Positions 46,123 through 54,257 of a stretch of 64,000 bases of DNA are shown piece by piece. Source of the stretch: an uncultured Lachnospiraceae bacterium (GTDB lineage Bacteria > Bacillota > Clostridia > Lachnospirales > Lachnospiraceae); assembly GCA_948470335.1 (NCBI GenBank), contig CAOKOL010000015.1, positions 1 through 64,000 of the forward strand. Reading direction: 5' to 3'. Position numbers and translations under genes: made by a program. Within the stretch, counting starts at the first letter, position 1. Each line of letters begins with the position of its first letter. The notes beneath the pieces were generated by a model. It was given only the letters and a program-made list of their open reading frames with translations, did not search any database and was not told where the DNA came from.

Positions 46123-46401
46123 TTATTTCCACCGCTTTAATGTGGGGAACCATTCCCGCATGATTTTTCTTGCCTGATCTTCGTCCAGATCCGGGTTGGC
46201 GGCGGCCATGTTGGGGACACAGATTTCAATCATTTCTTCCATTGTGCCCTGAAAGGTAAAAGCGCCTTTCTGAAAACAGTAATGGCAGTAATCTTCATTT
46301 TTGCTGCCGTCGGCATTGGTTCCGTACAGTTTGTCGGTATCTCCCATGGGCATACCGCAGCACTGGCAGAATTTCTGGTTCATTTCGTTTGTTGTGTTCA
46401 T
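46123..46401 (-). CDS. putative zinc-ribbon protein
   Basis: The 92-residue protein starts at ATG 46401 behind GGAGG. The first half has paired cysteines CQCCGMPMG (near residue 13) and DYCHYCFQKGAF (near 40), which form a zinc ribbon. The second half, MEEMIEICVPNMAAANPDLD followed by ARKIMREWFPTLKRW, is the conserved helical tail of the family. Such proteins are commonly encoded beside YafY-like WYL regulators, as here. Its upstream region carries one of the three WYL-type palindromes. Molecular function is unknown. Confidence 0.85.
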   Translation of the reverse strand: MNTTNEMNQKFCQCCGMPMGDTDKLYGTNADGSKNEDYCHYCFQKGAFTFQGTMEEMIEICVPNMAAANPDLDEDQARKIMREWFPTLKRWK

Positions 46402-46550
46402 TTCATTACCTCCGTTTTGGGAATGTACGGCCGGAATCTCACAATATCAGACGCCGGAGTTTTCGGCCGTGCATGAAAAATAGGTTATCATACATCGTTT
46501 CCGGTTTGCGTATAGCCGTGTCGCTATGTCATATACTATAACACGGATAT

Positions 46551-46569
46551 CCTGACATCATATGTCAGG
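46551..46569 (-). promoter_or_regulatory. WYL-regulon palindrome, site 1 (upstream of the zinc-ribbon gene)
   Basis: CCTGACATCATATGTCAGG has perfect 8-base arms around a 3-base centre. It overlaps the stop of the WYL gene and lies 150 bases upstream of the zinc-ribbon start. It matches site 2 (47531) in 17 of 19 positions and shares outer arms with site 3 (49073). Confidence 0.8.
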
Positions 46570-47461
46570 GTTTGTTTTTTTCATATATTAATTTTGCCTG
46601 TTCCGCTATGATTTCTTTCAGATCAGCAGGCGACAGGATTTCCACCTGGGTTCCGAAGGACAGCAGAAACCCTGTCAGCCATCCGTCTTCCGGCATTTTT
46701 GCGGAAGCGATCAGGTCGCCGTTTTCCTGTTGCCGGATCTGAGACTGGTCAAACTCGTCGTAGACCCGGTATGCCATCTCTTTTGGAAAGCGGAGAGTAA
46801 TCCGGCGATACCGGTCCCCGGAGGCGTCCTCCGGTTCCGGACATTCACGGCGCGCGAAGGTTTCATTTAAAAGTTCCAGATCTAAAATACGGCTTAATTT
46901 GAATACCCGCCAGTCCTGTTTCTCTGTGCAGAAAGCTTTCAGATACCACGTCGTCGCTTTGTAAACCAGTTTGCATGGCTGTACGATTCTTTCACTGACC
47001 GCTTTGTAGGAGCCGGCATAACGGATTTTTACATGGCGGCAGTGGATGACGGCAGATTTCAGCGCTTCAAATTTTTCATTGTCAGCGCCCTCGTTTCCCC
47101 ACCGGGAAAAGTCCACTTCCAGCCAGTCAGCCGAATCGAGGTGAAAGACGGCCGAAAGCTTCTGCAGAATCTGGCTGCCGCCGACATTCCGCAAAGTACG
47201 GATGCCCTGCAAAGCCGTGAGGATTTCCTGTTTTTCTTCCTCTGATAATACGGCTTTGTCCAGGACAAAATCCTTCATCAGACAGATGCCGCCGTTTCTG
47301 CCTGTTTCCGTATAAACAGGAATGCCTGCCCCGCTTAAGGCGTCGATATCCCTGTAGATTGTCCGGACCGATACTTCAAATTTTTCCGCCAGCTCCGGGG
47401 CGGTAGCCTGCCCTTTGTCAAGCAGGTAGTATACAATCTTAAATAATCTGCTTTCCTGCAT
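46565..47461 (-). CDS. YafY-type HTH/WYL-domain transcriptional regulator
   Basis: The 298-residue protein starts at ATG 47461 behind AGGAGGA. The N-terminal HTH_11 domain (residues 3-55: RLFKIVYYLLDKGQATAPELA, then VSVRTIYRDIDALSGAGIPVY) is followed by a WYL domain. The WYL-type motif appears as TWYLKAFCTEKQDWRVFKLSRI near 185-205, and a WCX extension lies at the C-terminus. WYL proteins bind nucleic-acid or nucleotide ligands; the DriD type senses single-stranded DNA. Palindrome site 2 overlaps its own transcription start, so autorepression is likely. Sites 1 and 3 suggest control of the zinc-ribbon and SPL-type genes. Confidence 0.92.
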   Translation of the reverse strand: MQESRLFKIVYYLLDKGQATAPELAEKFEVSVRTIYRDIDALSGAGIPVYTETGRNGGICLMKDFVLDKAVLSEEEKQEILTALQGIRTLRNVGGSQILQKLSAVFHLDSADWLEVDFSRWGNEGADNEKFEALKSAVIHCRHVKIRYAGSYKAVSERIVQPCKLVYKATTWYLKAFCTEKQDWRVFKLSRILDLELLNETFARRECPEPEDASGDRYRRITLRFPKEMAYRVYDEFDQSQIRQQENGDLIASAKMPEDGWLTGFLLSFGTQVEILSPADLKEIIAEQAKLIYEKNKP

Positions 47462-47530
47462 CGCCGTATCCTCCTGTATTTCCCCCGGCTTTTAAGCATG
47501 GGGTTCCGATGGACAGAATCATGTTTAAAC

Positions 47531-47582
47531 CATGACATAATATGTCAGGATTTATTATAGCTTTTCATTCTTGAAATCACAA
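47531..47582 (-). promoter_or_regulatory. promoter of the WYL gene with WYL-regulon palindrome, site 2
   Basis: On the minus strand TTGTGA (47577-47582) and TATAAT (47554-47559) are 17 bases apart. The palindrome CATGACATAATATGTCAGG (47531-47549) covers the expected start site. Confidence 0.8.
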
Positions 47583-47609
47583 CCGTACGGATATAATTAT
47601 GACGATGTG

Positions 47610-47638
47610 TTGACAAAAACCGGACCTTTCTATATGCT
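47610..47638 (+). promoter_or_regulatory. plus-strand promoter in the 47462-47828 gap
   Basis: TTGACA (47610-47615) and TATGCT (47633-47638) are 17 bases apart. The following leader to 47828 has a partial duplication (GTGAACGGAT-C-CCGG twice between about 47707 and 47753) and no clear gene. Confidence 0.5.
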
Positions 47639-47828
47639 GTTTATTAAGAATAAGGTGTATAGGATATCTGCCGCAATCAAAGAAGCGGCGTGCCGTCTCG
47701 GAGGGCGGGTGAACGGATACGCCGGCCTGAAAGCGTGAACGGATGCACCGGAAGGATAAGAGATGGAAGGAAATTCACCGGCTTAACCGGAAAAGATCTG
47801 AAACCTGTAAAAAACAGAGAGAAAGCGG

Positions 47829-48050
47829 GTGGGAATTGTGGGACTGGCTTATTTTTTTATCATTTCGATGATATTGGGGGCGGCTGTGTTAGCCGTTATT
47901 TTCCTGAGAGCGGCGTGGGAGATTTATAAAAAACCCCGTATGAAAATCCTGGCGGTTTTCCCGTTCCTTTTGGCGGGGATTTTTGCCGCCGCCGCGTTTT
48001 ATCTGCTGGCAATTATCTGGCGGGAACCGCCCTGGCATTTTCGTTTCTAG
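47829..48050 (+). CDS. small two-helix membrane protein
   Basis: A GTG at 47829 opens a 73-residue frame; a second in-frame GTG at 47838, better spaced from GGGTGGG, is an alternative. The product has two hydrophobic helices (residues 5-27 and 40-62) with a basic loop EIYKKPRMK and ends in PPWHFRF. It is not recognised. It converges on the SPL-type gene with only 11 bases between the stops. A promoter 190 bases upstream supports expression. Confidence 0.5.
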   Translation: MGIVGLAYFFIISMILGAAVLAVIFLRAAWEIYKKPRMKILAVFPFLLAGIFAAAAFYLLAIIWREPPWHFRF

Positions 48051-48061
48051 CGTACCGGTTT

Positions 48062-48946
48062 TCAGTTCATCCCCAGATCCCAGAGGCTTAACTGTCTGGC
48101 GGGGTTCTTTTCCTCGAAGGTATGCAGATACCGGAAGATTTGTTCGTTATGGTGAATGATACCGGTCTGTTCGCATGTTCGGTGAAACAGGTCCATTAAA
48201 TGACGGCTGTCCGGGCTTTCAATGATATACTGATTTCCGTAAGTTCTCATATATTTTTCTTTTAACCGGGGAAACAGGCGGTCTAGCTGCGCGTAAAAGT
48301 ATTCTCTGTTTCCCTCCCGGAGCGTCAGCCCCATGCCAAAGCAGATTATGCCGTAAACGTCTGCTTCCGCGCACAAATCCAGAATACCGGAAATATTCTC
48401 CGCCGTATCATTGATAAAGGGCAGCACCGGCGTCAGCCACACAACGGTGGGGATTCCCGCGTCCCGCAGCCGTTTCAGTGCTTCGAAGCGTTCCATTGTC
48501 GTGCTGACGTTCGGCTCGATTTTCCGGCACAAATCTTCATCGTAAGTGGTTAAGGTCATCTGGACAACGCATTTTGTCTTTTCGTTTATCTCCTGCAAAA
48601 GATCCAGATCCCGCAGAATCCGGTCCGACTTTGTGATGACCGTAAATCCAAACCCATGCGCGCAGATCAGCCGCAGCGCTTTCCTGACGTTTCCCAGTTC
48701 CATTTCCAAAGGGACATAGGGATCTGTCATGGAGCCAGTGCCGATCATGCATTTTTTCCGTCGGTGTTTCAGGGCACAGGCTAACAGGTCGACGGCATTT
48801 TCCTTGACCTCGATATCTTCAAAATCATGTTCCATATGGTAGCATTTGCTTCGGGAATCGCAGTAAATACAGCCGTGGGAGCAGCCGCGGTACAGGTTCA
48901 TTCCGTTTTTGGGGGAGAGTATCCCCTTTGCCGTTACAAAATGCAT
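48062..48946 (-). CDS. SPL-family (spore photoproduct lyase-like) radical SAM protein
   Basis: The 294-residue protein starts at ATG 48946 behind GAGGA. The radical SAM cluster CSHGCIYC (CX3CX2C) is at about residues 22-29, preceded by GMNLYRG. The segment GTGSMTDPYVPLE near 70 and VQMTLTTYDEDLCRKIEP near 130 are typical of COG1533, to which spore photoproduct lyase also belongs. Most relatives are not true SplB and have unknown nucleic-acid-related roles. Its promoter carries a WYL-type palindrome exactly on the -35 region, linking it to the WYL regulator one gene away. Confidence 0.88.
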   Translation of the reverse strand: MHFVTAKGILSPKNGMNLYRGCSHGCIYCDSRSKCYHMEHDFEDIEVKENAVDLLACALKHRRKKCMIGTGSMTDPYVPLEMELGNVRKALRLICAHGFGFTVITKSDRILRDLDLLQEINEKTKCVVQMTLTTYDEDLCRKIEPNVSTTMERFEALKRLRDAGIPTVVWLTPVLPFINDTAENISGILDLCAEADVYGIICFGMGLTLREGNREYFYAQLDRLFPRLKEKYMRTYGNQYIIESPDSRHLMDLFHRTCEQTGIIHHNEQIFRYLHTFEEKNPARQLSLWDLGMN

Positions 48947-49061
48947 TTGTTCTGTCCTCGCTGATTGGTGCGTTTTTTTTGTCCGGGTTCTTTCTGTGCG
49001 GATTCTGTTATGACGGACGGGCTTGCGGTCCGCGCGTAATAGTTGCCGTTATATGAACTAT

Positions 49062-49091
49062 ATTATACATATCCTGACACCTTTTGTCAGG
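49062..49091 (-). promoter_or_regulatory. promoter of the SPL-type gene with WYL-regulon palindrome, site 3
   Basis: On the minus strand CTGACA (49085-49090) and TATAAT (49062-49067) are 17 bases apart. CCTGACACCTTTTGTCAGG (49073-49091) has perfect 7-base arms; one arm contains the -35 hexamer and the other lies in the spacer. Confidence 0.8.
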
Positions 49092-49157
49092 CTTTTTGTA
49101 TCATTTCGGAAAGTCCTTCGAATTTTACCATGAAACAAAAAAATTTACCATTTCCTA

Positions 49158-49188
49158 TTGACCCTCACGGAACGTAATAGAGTACAAT
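49158..49188 (+). promoter_or_regulatory. MerR-type promoter with 19-base spacer
   Basis: TTGACC (49158-49163) and TACAAT (49183-49188) are separated by 19 bases, the overlong spacer characteristic of promoters activated by MerR-family proteins. The encoded TipAS-type regulator follows 77 bases later. Confidence 0.7.
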
Positions 49189-49265
49189 GACTCTGTCATG
49201 TGCTTTCGAAGTCAGGTGCCGCAGGACTTTGGAAGTAGGGGATCAGGAACAGGAGGATGACAGCG

Positions 49266-50117
49266 ATGAGGACAGTAAAGGAACTATCGGATTTAACAGG
49301 TATCAGCGTGCGCGCGCTTCACTATTATGATGAGATCGGGCTTTTGAAGCCGACGGAAAAAAGTGACGCGGGATACCGGCTTTATGACGATAAAGCGCTG
49401 GAGACACTTCGGCAGATTTTGTTTTTCCGTGAGTTTGATCTTTCCCTGAAAGAAATCAAAGCGGTCATAGAAAATCCGGCTCTTGAGAAAAACCAGATTT
49501 TACGGATGCAGCGGGAAATGCTTGCGGCAAAGAAAGAACGTATGGAACGGCTGATTGCCAGCATTGACCGGATTTTGAAAGGAGATCATAAGATGGATTT
49601 TGAAGTATTTGATAAAACGGAACTGGAGAATCTGTATCATTCTATGGAGGCGAATTTAAGCGGGGAGCAGAAAGCTGTTCTGATAAAGCGCTACGGCAGT
49701 ATGGAAAAGTGGAAAGACAGTTTTCTGGAAAATGCTTCCTCAGCATCCGCTCAGAAAAATTTCAGGAAGGTTGCGGAATGGTACGGCAGCAGTGAAAAAG
49801 CAATGGAAGCGGCGAAAAATCCGGGGAATACGGAAATCATTTCGGCTTATCAGAAGCGGCTGGAAGGGATCATGAAAAAACTGTCGGAAAAGAAAGGGCA
49901 GGACGTAAATTCTTTTGAAGTGAAAGAACTGGTGGGCGAATATGATTTTGTGACTAAACAGATGTATCAGCTTCCGGATGCTGCCCCGATGGTTCTTGAG
50001 CTGGCCGCCGCCTACCGCTCGAATCCGGAAATTCAGGCAGCCCAGGACGGCCTTTACGGTGAAGGGACGACGGCGTTTATCGGGCGGGCGATTGAAGCGT
50101 TTTACAGGAAAGAATAA
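49266..50117 (+). CDS. MerR-family regulator with TipAS antibiotic-recognition domain
   Basis: I chose the ATG at 49266, nine bases behind AGGAGG; the ATG at 49257 touches that site. The 283-residue product has a MerR DNA-binding domain (RTVKELSDLTGISVRALHYYDEIGLL at residues 2-27, GYRLYDDKALETL) and a dimerisation coiled coil (residues about 75-110). The TipAS domain lies at about 125-283 (FRKVAEWYGSS; GLYGEGTTAFIGRAIEAFY). TipAL-like proteins activate their own promoters on binding thiopeptide or other drugs. The 19-base-spacer promoter immediately upstream fits autoactivation. No efflux gene is adjacent. Confidence 0.92.
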   Translation: MRTVKELSDLTGISVRALHYYDEIGLLKPTEKSDAGYRLYDDKALETLRQILFFREFDLSLKEIKAVIENPALEKNQILRMQREMLAAKKERMERLIASIDRILKGDHKMDFEVFDKTELENLYHSMEANLSGEQKAVLIKRYGSMEKWKDSFLENASSASAQKNFRKVAEWYGSSEKAMEAAKNPGNTEIISAYQKRLEGIMKKLSEKKGQDVNSFEVKELVGEYDFVTKQMYQLPDAAPMVLELAAAYRSNPEIQAAQDGLYGEGTTAFIGRAIEAFYRKE

Positions 50118-50157
50118 AGTGATTTCCCAAAATGATTTCATCAGAAATGACAATGTG

Positions 50158-50186
50158 TTGACATAAACCGAGCTTTTGTATATTCT
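50158..50186 (+). promoter_or_regulatory. promoter of pyrK-pyrD
   Basis: TTGACA (50158-50163) and TATTCT (50181-50186) are 17 bases apart, 67 bases before pyrK. No PyrR-type attenuator hairpin is seen in the short leader. Confidence 0.65.
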
Positions 50187-50253
50187 ATTCATGAGAGAGG
50201 AGCGAAATGCGTTGATGCAGGCCTGATTTCTTTAGTAGGAAAGGATAAAAAAG

Positions 50254-51018
50254 ATGAAGTACATGGAAACCGCCATAGTTTTCTCCCAGGAGGCTCTGGC
50301 CCACGATATCTACAGTATGGTTATCACTACGGAGCAGATCGCGAAGGAGGCGAAGCCGGGGCAGTTTATCTCTGTCTACAGCCGGGACGGCGCGTCTTTG
50401 CTGCCCCGTCCCATCAGCATCTGCGAGATCGACGGAAACCGGCTGCGCATCGTCTACCGGGTGGCAGGAAAAGGGACGAAGGAGTTTTCCGGTTATCGGC
50501 CGGGGGACCAGGTGCGGATTATGGGACCTCTGGGCAATGGATTTCCCCTGGAAGCCGCGGAAGGAAAGAAAGCCTTGATTATAGGCGGCGGCATCGGGAT
50601 TTTTCCGCTTTTGGAGCTGGCAAAGGGGCTGAAAGGCAGGAAAGAGATTGTGCTGGGCTATCGGGATCATGTGTTTATGAAGGAGGCTTTTGAAGCCTGG
50701 GGCCCGGTATCCGTAGCCACCGAGGACGGCAGTCAGGGAACGAAGGGAAACGTGCTGGATGCGGTCAGGGAAAAGGGAATCGAAGCGGACGTGATTTATG
50801 CCTGCGGCCCTGCCCCTATGCTGAAAGGGATTCAGGCCTTTGCGGCAGAGCGGAATCTGGAAGCCTGGATTTCCCTGGAGGAACGGATGGCCTGCGGTAT
50901 CGGCGCCTGTCTGGGCTGCGTCTGCAAGTCGAAGGAAGTGGATCATCATACCAATGTACACAATAAGCGGATCTGTAAGGACGGCCCGGTATTCCGCGGG
51001 GAGGAGGTGGAGCTGTAA
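50254..51018 (+). CDS. pyrK: dihydroorotate dehydrogenase B electron-transfer subunit
   Basis: The 254-residue protein starts at ATG 50254 behind GGAAAGG. It has an FAD-binding segment with LLPRPISICEI near residue 50, a NAD-binding motif IIGGGIGIFPLLELA near 110, and the [2Fe-2S] cysteines CGIGACLGCVC near 213, with a fourth at ICKDGPVF near 243. PyrK passes electrons from PyrD to NAD+. The pyrD start codon follows its stop directly. The pair shows that this organism uses the NAD-dependent class 1B enzyme. Confidence 0.95.
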   Translation: MKYMETAIVFSQEALAHDIYSMVITTEQIAKEAKPGQFISVYSRDGASLLPRPISICEIDGNRLRIVYRVAGKGTKEFSGYRPGDQVRIMGPLGNGFPLEAAEGKKALIIGGGIGIFPLLELAKGLKGRKEIVLGYRDHVFMKEAFEAWGPVSVATEDGSQGTKGNVLDAVREKGIEADVIYACGPAPMLKGIQAFAAERNLEAWISLEERMACGIGACLGCVCKSKEVDHHTNVHNKRICKDGPVFRGEEVEL

Positions 51019-51942
51019 ATGGGTGAGAAGATGACTATCAGTACAACAGTGAATTTAGCAGGCGTGGAACTGAAAAATCCGGTGATGACAGCCTCCGGCA
51101 CCTTTGGCTCCGGTCAGGAGTACGGGGAACTGATCGACCTGAACCGTCTGGGGGCGGTGGTGACAAAAGGCGTGGCCAATGTTCCCTGGCCCGGAAATCC
51201 GGTGCCCAGAATCGCCGAAACCCATGGGGGTATGCTGAACGCCATCGGCCTGCAGAATCCGGGGATTGACCTGTTCTGCAAACGGGATATTCCGTTTCTG
51301 CGGCAGTTTGACACGAAAATCATTGTGAACGTCTGCGGCAGAACCACGGAGGATTATCTTGAGGTGGTGGAACGGCTGGGGGACGAGCCGGTGGATATGC
51401 TGGAGATCAATATTTCCTGTCCCAACGTAAAAGAAGGGGGCATCGCCTTCGGACAGGACCCGAAAGCGGTGGAAGCGATTACGAAGGCGGTAAAGGCAAA
51501 GGCGAAACAGCCGGTTATTATGAAGCTGAGTCCCAATGTGACCGATATCACGGTGATGGCGAAAGCGGCGGAGGCCGGCGGCGCCGATGTGCTTTCCCTG
51601 ATTAATACGCTGACGGGGATGAAGATCGATGTCCACAAGCGAGCGTTTGCCCTGGCGAACCGGACCGGCGGCCTGTCCGGCCCGGCCATCAAACCGGTGG
51701 CTCTGCGCATGGTATACCAGACGGCCCGGGCGGTCAGTTGTCCGGTGATCGGCATGGGAGGAATCGCCTGCTGGGAGGATGCCGTGGAATTTATCCTGGC
51801 GGGAGCGGCGGCGGTGTCCGTGGGAACGGCTAATTTTTACCGTCCCGGCGCTACGGTGGAGATCGCGGAAGGAATCGAGAACTATATGGGGCAGTACGGC
51901 GTGGCGGATATCAGTGAACTGGTGGGCGCCGTGGAAAAATAA
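51019..51942 (+). CDS. pyrD: dihydroorotate dehydrogenase B catalytic subunit
   Basis: The ATG at 51019 immediately follows the pyrK stop and lies behind GGAGGTGGAGC. The 307-residue protein shows NPVMTASGTFGSG near residue 20, VVTKGVANVPWPGNPVPR near 50, and AIGLQNPG near 75. INISCPNVKEGG near 130 carries the catalytic Cys of class 1B enzymes, and MGGIACWEDAVEFILAGA near 245 binds the FMN phosphate. It oxidises dihydroorotate to orotate. pyrC lies 22 kb upstream; pyrF and pyrE are not in the window. Confidence 0.96.
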   Translation: MGEKMTISTTVNLAGVELKNPVMTASGTFGSGQEYGELIDLNRLGAVVTKGVANVPWPGNPVPRIAETHGGMLNAIGLQNPGIDLFCKRDIPFLRQFDTKIIVNVCGRTTEDYLEVVERLGDEPVDMLEINISCPNVKEGGIAFGQDPKAVEAITKAVKAKAKQPVIMKLSPNVTDITVMAKAAEAGGADVLSLINTLTGMKIDVHKRAFALANRTGGLSGPAIKPVALRMVYQTARAVSCPVIGMGGIACWEDAVEFILAGAAAVSVGTANFYRPGATVEIAEGIENYMGQYGVADISELVGAVEK

Positions 51943-52142
51943 GGGAAATAAGACGGCGGTCTGTTACGCCATGCATCAGGGTTTGGCCGGAGAACGGCGG
52001 CTGTCAGTTTACGGATGGCATATGGATTTCATATGGATGTTTGCTTTTGGCCATCAAACCGGCAGCCGTCTGAACGGGCGGTGAAGGAAATTGAAAAGAT
52101 AAGCAATTTATAAAGCCTGCGTTTTTATTTGACCGTTTCTTT

Positions 52143-52664
52143 TTATCTGTATTTCAGATATTGCAGTCCAAATTTGATTAAAATAATCGCATATACACTT
52201 ATCATCGGTATCAGAAACGCAGGTGCCAGGAACTGGTTATTGCACAGGCCGATGACAAAGACCAGCAGGAAGGTACAGCCGAAGAGAACACACAGAGGGC
52301 GAAGCCTGTTTCTGCGCACACGGTCAAGCATCTGTATTTTGGATTCATTGTCACAGAAGATTTCTTCGTCGCCCTCTGTTTCATCGGCAGCTTTTTTGAA
52401 ATAGCTGTATCCGAAAAACTCCTGTATATATTCCCATCCGCAGTCATGGAACATCTGCACATATTCCTCTTTATGATTAAGCCCCTCCGGGTTATAGTCA
52501 AGCCGGTAAATCACATCTTCCGGCGGGCAGGCTTCAAAATGGTAGATGCCCAGTCCTGTTACTCTTACAAATTTCCAGCCGGATCTGTGCATTTCCCTCA
52601 GATAGTCTTCTTCCTTTTCGTGTTCGAATATGGTAAAGTACTTAAATACTTTCTTTGTTTCCAT
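52143..52664 (-). CDS. DUF2812 domain-containing membrane protein
   Basis: I chose the ATG at 52664 behind AGGAGGAAA; 13 further codons upstream are overlapped by the padR gene. The 173-residue product has the DUF2812 pattern: KVFKYFTIFEHEKEEDYLREMH at the N-terminus, FEACPPEDVIYRLDY near 45, and DCGWEYIQEFFGYSYF near 75. Two C-terminal membrane helices follow. DUF2812 proteins are usually coupled to PadR repressors, as here with a 23-base overlap. Function unknown. The 51943-52142 gap before it holds an inverted GGCGGCTGTC/GGCAGCCGTC pair without a T run. Confidence 0.85.
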   Translation of the reverse strand: METKKVFKYFTIFEHEKEEDYLREMHRSGWKFVRVTGLGIYHFEACPPEDVIYRLDYNPEGLNHKEEYVQMFHDCGWEYIQEFFGYSYFKKAADETEGDEEIFCDNESKIQMLDRVRRNRLRPLCVLFGCTFLLVFVIGLCNNQFLAPAFLIPMISVYAIILIKFGLQYLKYR

Positions 52665-52980
52665 TCCGCATTTCCTCCTGTACGATCTGATATAAACGTT
52701 CAATCCGCCTCAGCTCAATCTGCAATACTTCTGTGCCCAGGTCGGTGATCTGGTAAATTTTCCGTTTTTCTTCTTCCCTGATAAAACGGATCAGACCGTC
52801 TTTTTCCATTTTCGACAGGCTGCCGTACATGGTGCCAGGCGCGAGACGTATGGCTCCGTCGGTCAGCTTTTCTACTTTTTGGACGATGCCGTAACCGTGA
52901 TTGGGGCTCTTTAGACAGAATAAAATGTAGAACGCAGTCTCGGTCATGGGCGTATACACTTTTTTAATGTGTGGGTTCAA
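52642..52980 (-). CDS. PadR-family transcriptional regulator
   Basis: The TTG at 52980 lies behind AAAGAGGTGA and is preferred to upstream in-frame ATG codons, which fall inside the promoter. The 112-residue product has the PadR winged helix (PMTETAFYILFCLKSPNHGYGIVQKV; LAPGTMYGSLSKMEKDGLI) and a C-terminal dimerisation helix. PadR proteins repress their own operon. Two palindromes in the promoter support this, one exactly between the -35 and -10 boxes. The co-transcribed DUF2812 protein is the usual partner. Confidence 0.92.
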   Translation of the reverse strand: MNPHIKKVYTPMTETAFYILFCLKSPNHGYGIVQKVEKLTDGAIRLAPGTMYGSLSKMEKDGLIRFIREEEKRKIYQITDLGTEVLQIELRRIERLYQIVQEEMRNGNKESI

Positions 52981-53020
52981 ATAGTCACCTCTTTGGTTTG
53001 GATAGGTTTCAGTGCGATAG

Positions 53021-53072
53021 ATCGTAGTACGATGCATATGGGTAGTATATCGCAATGCGATATATATGTCAA
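53021..53072 (-). promoter_or_regulatory. padR promoter with two palindromic operators
   Basis: On the minus strand TTGACA (53067-53072) and TATACT (53044-53049) are 17 bases apart. ATATCGCAATGCGATAT (53047-53063) fills the spacer, and ATCGTAGTACGAT (53021-53033) lies just after the expected start site. Confidence 0.85.
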
Positions 53073-53290
53073 GGGGATTTGCAGAGGAACCGGAAAAGGG
53101 GGTGTCCCTATTGTTTTTGTATATTTTATAAACTGCCTGAAAATTTTACTTTTCTTATAAAATTGCCGGTGGTATAATATGTCATGGAAACAATGCAATC
53201 GTCAGAATTGCGGAAACCGGAAGAATACAGTAATAGTTGGACGCAAAAAAAAGAAATACAGGTAAGAATAATGACAGGAGGTTCTGAATT

Positions 53291-54220
53291 ATGGCATCAC
53301 TGACAATCAGCCCCGCAGAAGAAAAACGGGTTAAGGGACTGGGATTTTTAAGCAACAAAGGCACCGATAATTTTTCCGGCCGTATTATCACGGTAAACGG
53401 CAAGATCACGGCGGCGCAGCAGCGCTGCATCGCGGAAGCGGCGGAGAAGTTCGGAAACGGGCAGATCACCTTTACCACCCGTATGACCATCGAGGTACAG
53501 GGCATTCCCTTTGAGAATATCGAGCCGTTTCGGGAATACATCGCCAAAGAAGGGCTGGCAACCGGCGGAACCGGCGCCCTGGTCCGTCCGGTGGTAGCCT
53601 GTAAAGGAACCACCTGTCAGTATGGTCTGCTGGATTCTTTCGGACTGGCTGAGGAAATCCATCACAGATTTTATGAGGGCTACCGCACGGTAAAGCTGCC
53701 CCATAAGTTTAAGATTGCCGTGGGCGGCTGTCCCAATAACTGTGTGAAGCCCGATCTGAATGACGTAGGCATTATCGGCCAGCGGATTCCCAGCCTGGAT
53801 GCCGAAGCCTGCAAAGGCTGTAAAAAGTGCGGAGTGGAAAAGGTCTGTCCCATGGGCGCGGCAAAGATGGCGGACGGCGTTGTGGAGATCGACAAAACCG
53901 TCTGCAATAACTGCGGAAGATGTGTCAGCGGATGTCATTTTGACGCACTGAAAGACAGTACATATGGCTACAAGATTTATATCGGCGGCCGCTGGGGCAA
54001 AAAAACCGCCATGGGAAAAACCCTGAACAAAGTATTTACGGATAAAGAGGAAGCACTGCGCGTGATCGAGAAAGCCATCCTGCTGTTTAAGGACCAGGGC
54101 AGGGCCGGAGAACGTTTTGCGGATACCATTAACCGGCTGGGCTTTGAGAATGTGGAGAAGCAGCTTATGTCCGGCGAACTGCTGGAAAGAAAGCAGGCGA
54201 TTGTGGAAGCGGAAGCGTAA
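53291..54220 (+). CDS. small siroheme/[4Fe-4S] sulfite-nitrite reductase-like protein with ferredoxin domain
   Basis: The 309-residue protein starts at ATG 53291 behind ACAGGAGG. An N-terminal ferredoxin-like reductase half-domain (TFTTRMTIEVQGIPFENIEPF near residue 65) precedes the siroheme-cluster motif CKGTTCQYG near 105 and GGCPNNCVKPDLNDVG near 148. Two [4Fe-4S] sites follow: CKGCKKCGVEKVCP near 178 and CNNCGRCVSGCHFD near 205. Architecture and size are close to AsrC and to small low-molecular-weight sulfite reductases of anaerobes. asrA and asrB are absent, so this is probably a stand-alone enzyme. The physiological substrate is not certain. Confidence 0.82.
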   Translation: MASLTISPAEEKRVKGLGFLSNKGTDNFSGRIITVNGKITAAQQRCIAEAAEKFGNGQITFTTRMTIEVQGIPFENIEPFREYIAKEGLATGGTGALVRPVVACKGTTCQYGLLDSFGLAEEIHHRFYEGYRTVKLPHKFKIAVGGCPNNCVKPDLNDVGIIGQRIPSLDAEACKGCKKCGVEKVCPMGAAKMADGVVEIDKTVCNNCGRCVSGCHFDALKDSTYGYKIYIGGRWGKKTAMGKTLNKVFTDKEEALRVIEKAILLFKDQGRAGERFADTINRLGFENVEKQLMSGELLERKQAIVEAEA

Positions 54221-54257
54221 ACAGCGCAGTCGGGACAAGTGTGCCGGAGTCATGCGG

